Shown: positions 63,498-64,000 of the stretch, in pieces
How the letters are laid out: every line of letters begins with the position of its first letter
How positions within the stretch are numbered: the first letter of the stretch is position 1
Assembly (NCBI GenBank): GCA_963817435.1
Contig: CAWFNY010000002.1
Location: 372,001-436,000, forward strand
DNA from: JADJOM01 sp963817435
GTDB taxonomy: Bacteria; Gemmatimonadota; Gemmatimonadetes; Gemmatimonadales; GWC2-71-9
Direction of reading: 5' to 3'
Length of the DNA stretch: 64,000 nt
Translations under genes and position numbers: made by a program
The notes under the pieces: generated by a model
What the model was told of the DNA's origin: nothing
Database searches by the model: none
The model's input: only the letters and a program-made list of their open reading frames with translations

Positions 63498-64000
63498 GTG
63501 AAGTACCCCGATGTCCGGCACTACATCGGCGGCCGATTTGTCGAAGGCGGCCCCCGATTCCTCGATGTGCACAATCCCGCCGACGGCTCCACCATCTCCC
63601 GCGTGCCGCTCGGCGACGCCGGGGTCGTGGACCAGGCCGTGGCCGCCGCCGCGAAGGCATTCACCTCGTGGTCGCAGACACCGGTGAAGGAACGGGTGCA
63701 GGTCTTCTTCCGCTACAAGACCCTGCTCGAGAAGAACCTGAAGGAGCTCGGCCAGCTGATCACCGAGGAGCATGGCAAGGTGGCTGGCGAGGCCGAGGCG
63801 GAGATCCTCAAGGCCATCGAGCTGACCGAATTCGCCTGCTCGCTGCCGCAGCTCATCGCCGGCGAGGTCCTCGAGGTCTCCCGCGGCGTCGAGTGCCGGG
63901 TGGAGCGCTCGCCACTCGGTGTGGTCGCCGCGATCAATCCGTTCAACTTCCCCTCGATGGTGCCGCACTGGACGATCCCCAACGCGATCGCCCTGGGGAA
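63498..64000 (+). CDS. mmsA: CoA-acylating methylmalonate-semialdehyde dehydrogenase, 5' part
   Basis: A partial gene; the window ends inside it after about 167 residues. It starts with GTG (VKYPDVRHYIGGRFVEGG), with GAAGG 7 bp upstream. The sequence matches the N-terminal NAD-binding half of MmsA-type aldehyde dehydrogenases: DVHNPADGSTISRVPLGD, LITEEHGKVAGEAEAEILKAIE and VVAAINPFNFPSMVPHWTI. MmsA converts methylmalonate or malonate semialdehyde to propionyl- or acetyl-CoA in valine and inositol breakdown. The catalytic Cys lies beyond the window. Confidence 0.88.
   Translation, partial: MKYPDVRHYIGGRFVEGGPRFLDVHNPADGSTISRVPLGDAGVVDQAVAAAAKAFTSWSQTPVKERVQVFFRYKTLLEKNLKELGQLITEEHGKVAGEAEAEILKAIELTEFACSLPQLIAGEVLEVSRGVECRVERSPLGVVAAINPFNFPSMVPHWTIPNAIALG

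Overview
The window is high-GC bacterial chromosome. It has diderm features (outer-membrane beta-barrels, lipoproteins with GGDS/GGGDS after the lipobox), very large Ig-like repeat lipoproteins, and an aa3-type oxidase operon headed by a porin-cytochrome fusion. Together these suggest a member of the Gemmatimonadota or a close relative. That placement is inferred from gene content; there is no rRNA here to confirm it.

Layout. 0-5 kb: PadR regulator, DUF2442 protein, a tRNA-Pro locus with broken tRNA copies and palindromic repeats, a DUF885 lipoprotein carrying an in-frame minisatellite, then tRNA-Thr and tRNA-Leu. 5-14 kb: one giant Ig-like repeat lipoprotein on the minus strand, split by several frameshifts, many of them crowded in a low-quality-looking stretch at 9.85-10.65 kb. 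14-20.5 kb: two outer-membrane barrels, SURF1, a minus-strand operon of alkaline phosphatase-like enzyme, YkgJ cysteine-cluster protein and a frameshifted M19 dipeptidase, then a small HExxH lipoprotein. 20.6-27.1 kb: an intact 2150-residue Ig/RCC1 lipoprotein. 27.3-34.0 kb: a cyanophycin cluster in transcription order iadA, cyanophycinase, cphA, Mur ligase-like paralogue. 34.1-41.8 kb: cytochrome oxidase operon (porin-cytochrome, diheme cytochrome c, cupredoxin, CoxII, CoxI, two CoxIII-like proteins, CoxIV, and a 55-residue membrane protein). 42.3-42.8 kb: five tRNAs (His, Trp, Glu, Glu, Lys). 42.9-49.5 kb: PabC-like lyase, EamA transporter, ABC-F ATPase and aceK on the minus strand, head to head with icd. 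49.7-53.3 kb: DUF1097 protein, NnrS-like membrane protein with a DUF542 (RIC) protein, SufE and a rhodanese. 53.3-59.3 kb: HD-GYP/HEAT pair, zinc-ribbon protein, acyl-CoA ligase and a TonB-like proline-rich protein. 59.5-63.3 kb: orphan lipoprotein, a third barrel, and an Ig/leishmanolysin-like lipoprotein. The window ends inside mmsA.

How the genes work together. The cyanophycin cluster covers polymer synthesis, depolymerisation to beta-Asp-Arg and dipeptide cleavage in one orientation, which fits a nitrogen-reserve cycle. The oxidase operon supplies its own electron-carrier candidates. AceK faces its substrate enzyme, isocitrate dehydrogenase. NnrS-like/RIC, SufE and rhodanese genes form a plausible iron-sulfur/NO-stress neighbourhood. 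Small repeats are dispersed throughout: 96-bp palindromic elements with 14-bp inverted termini, and 7-8 bp minisatellites, one of which sits inside a coding sequence.
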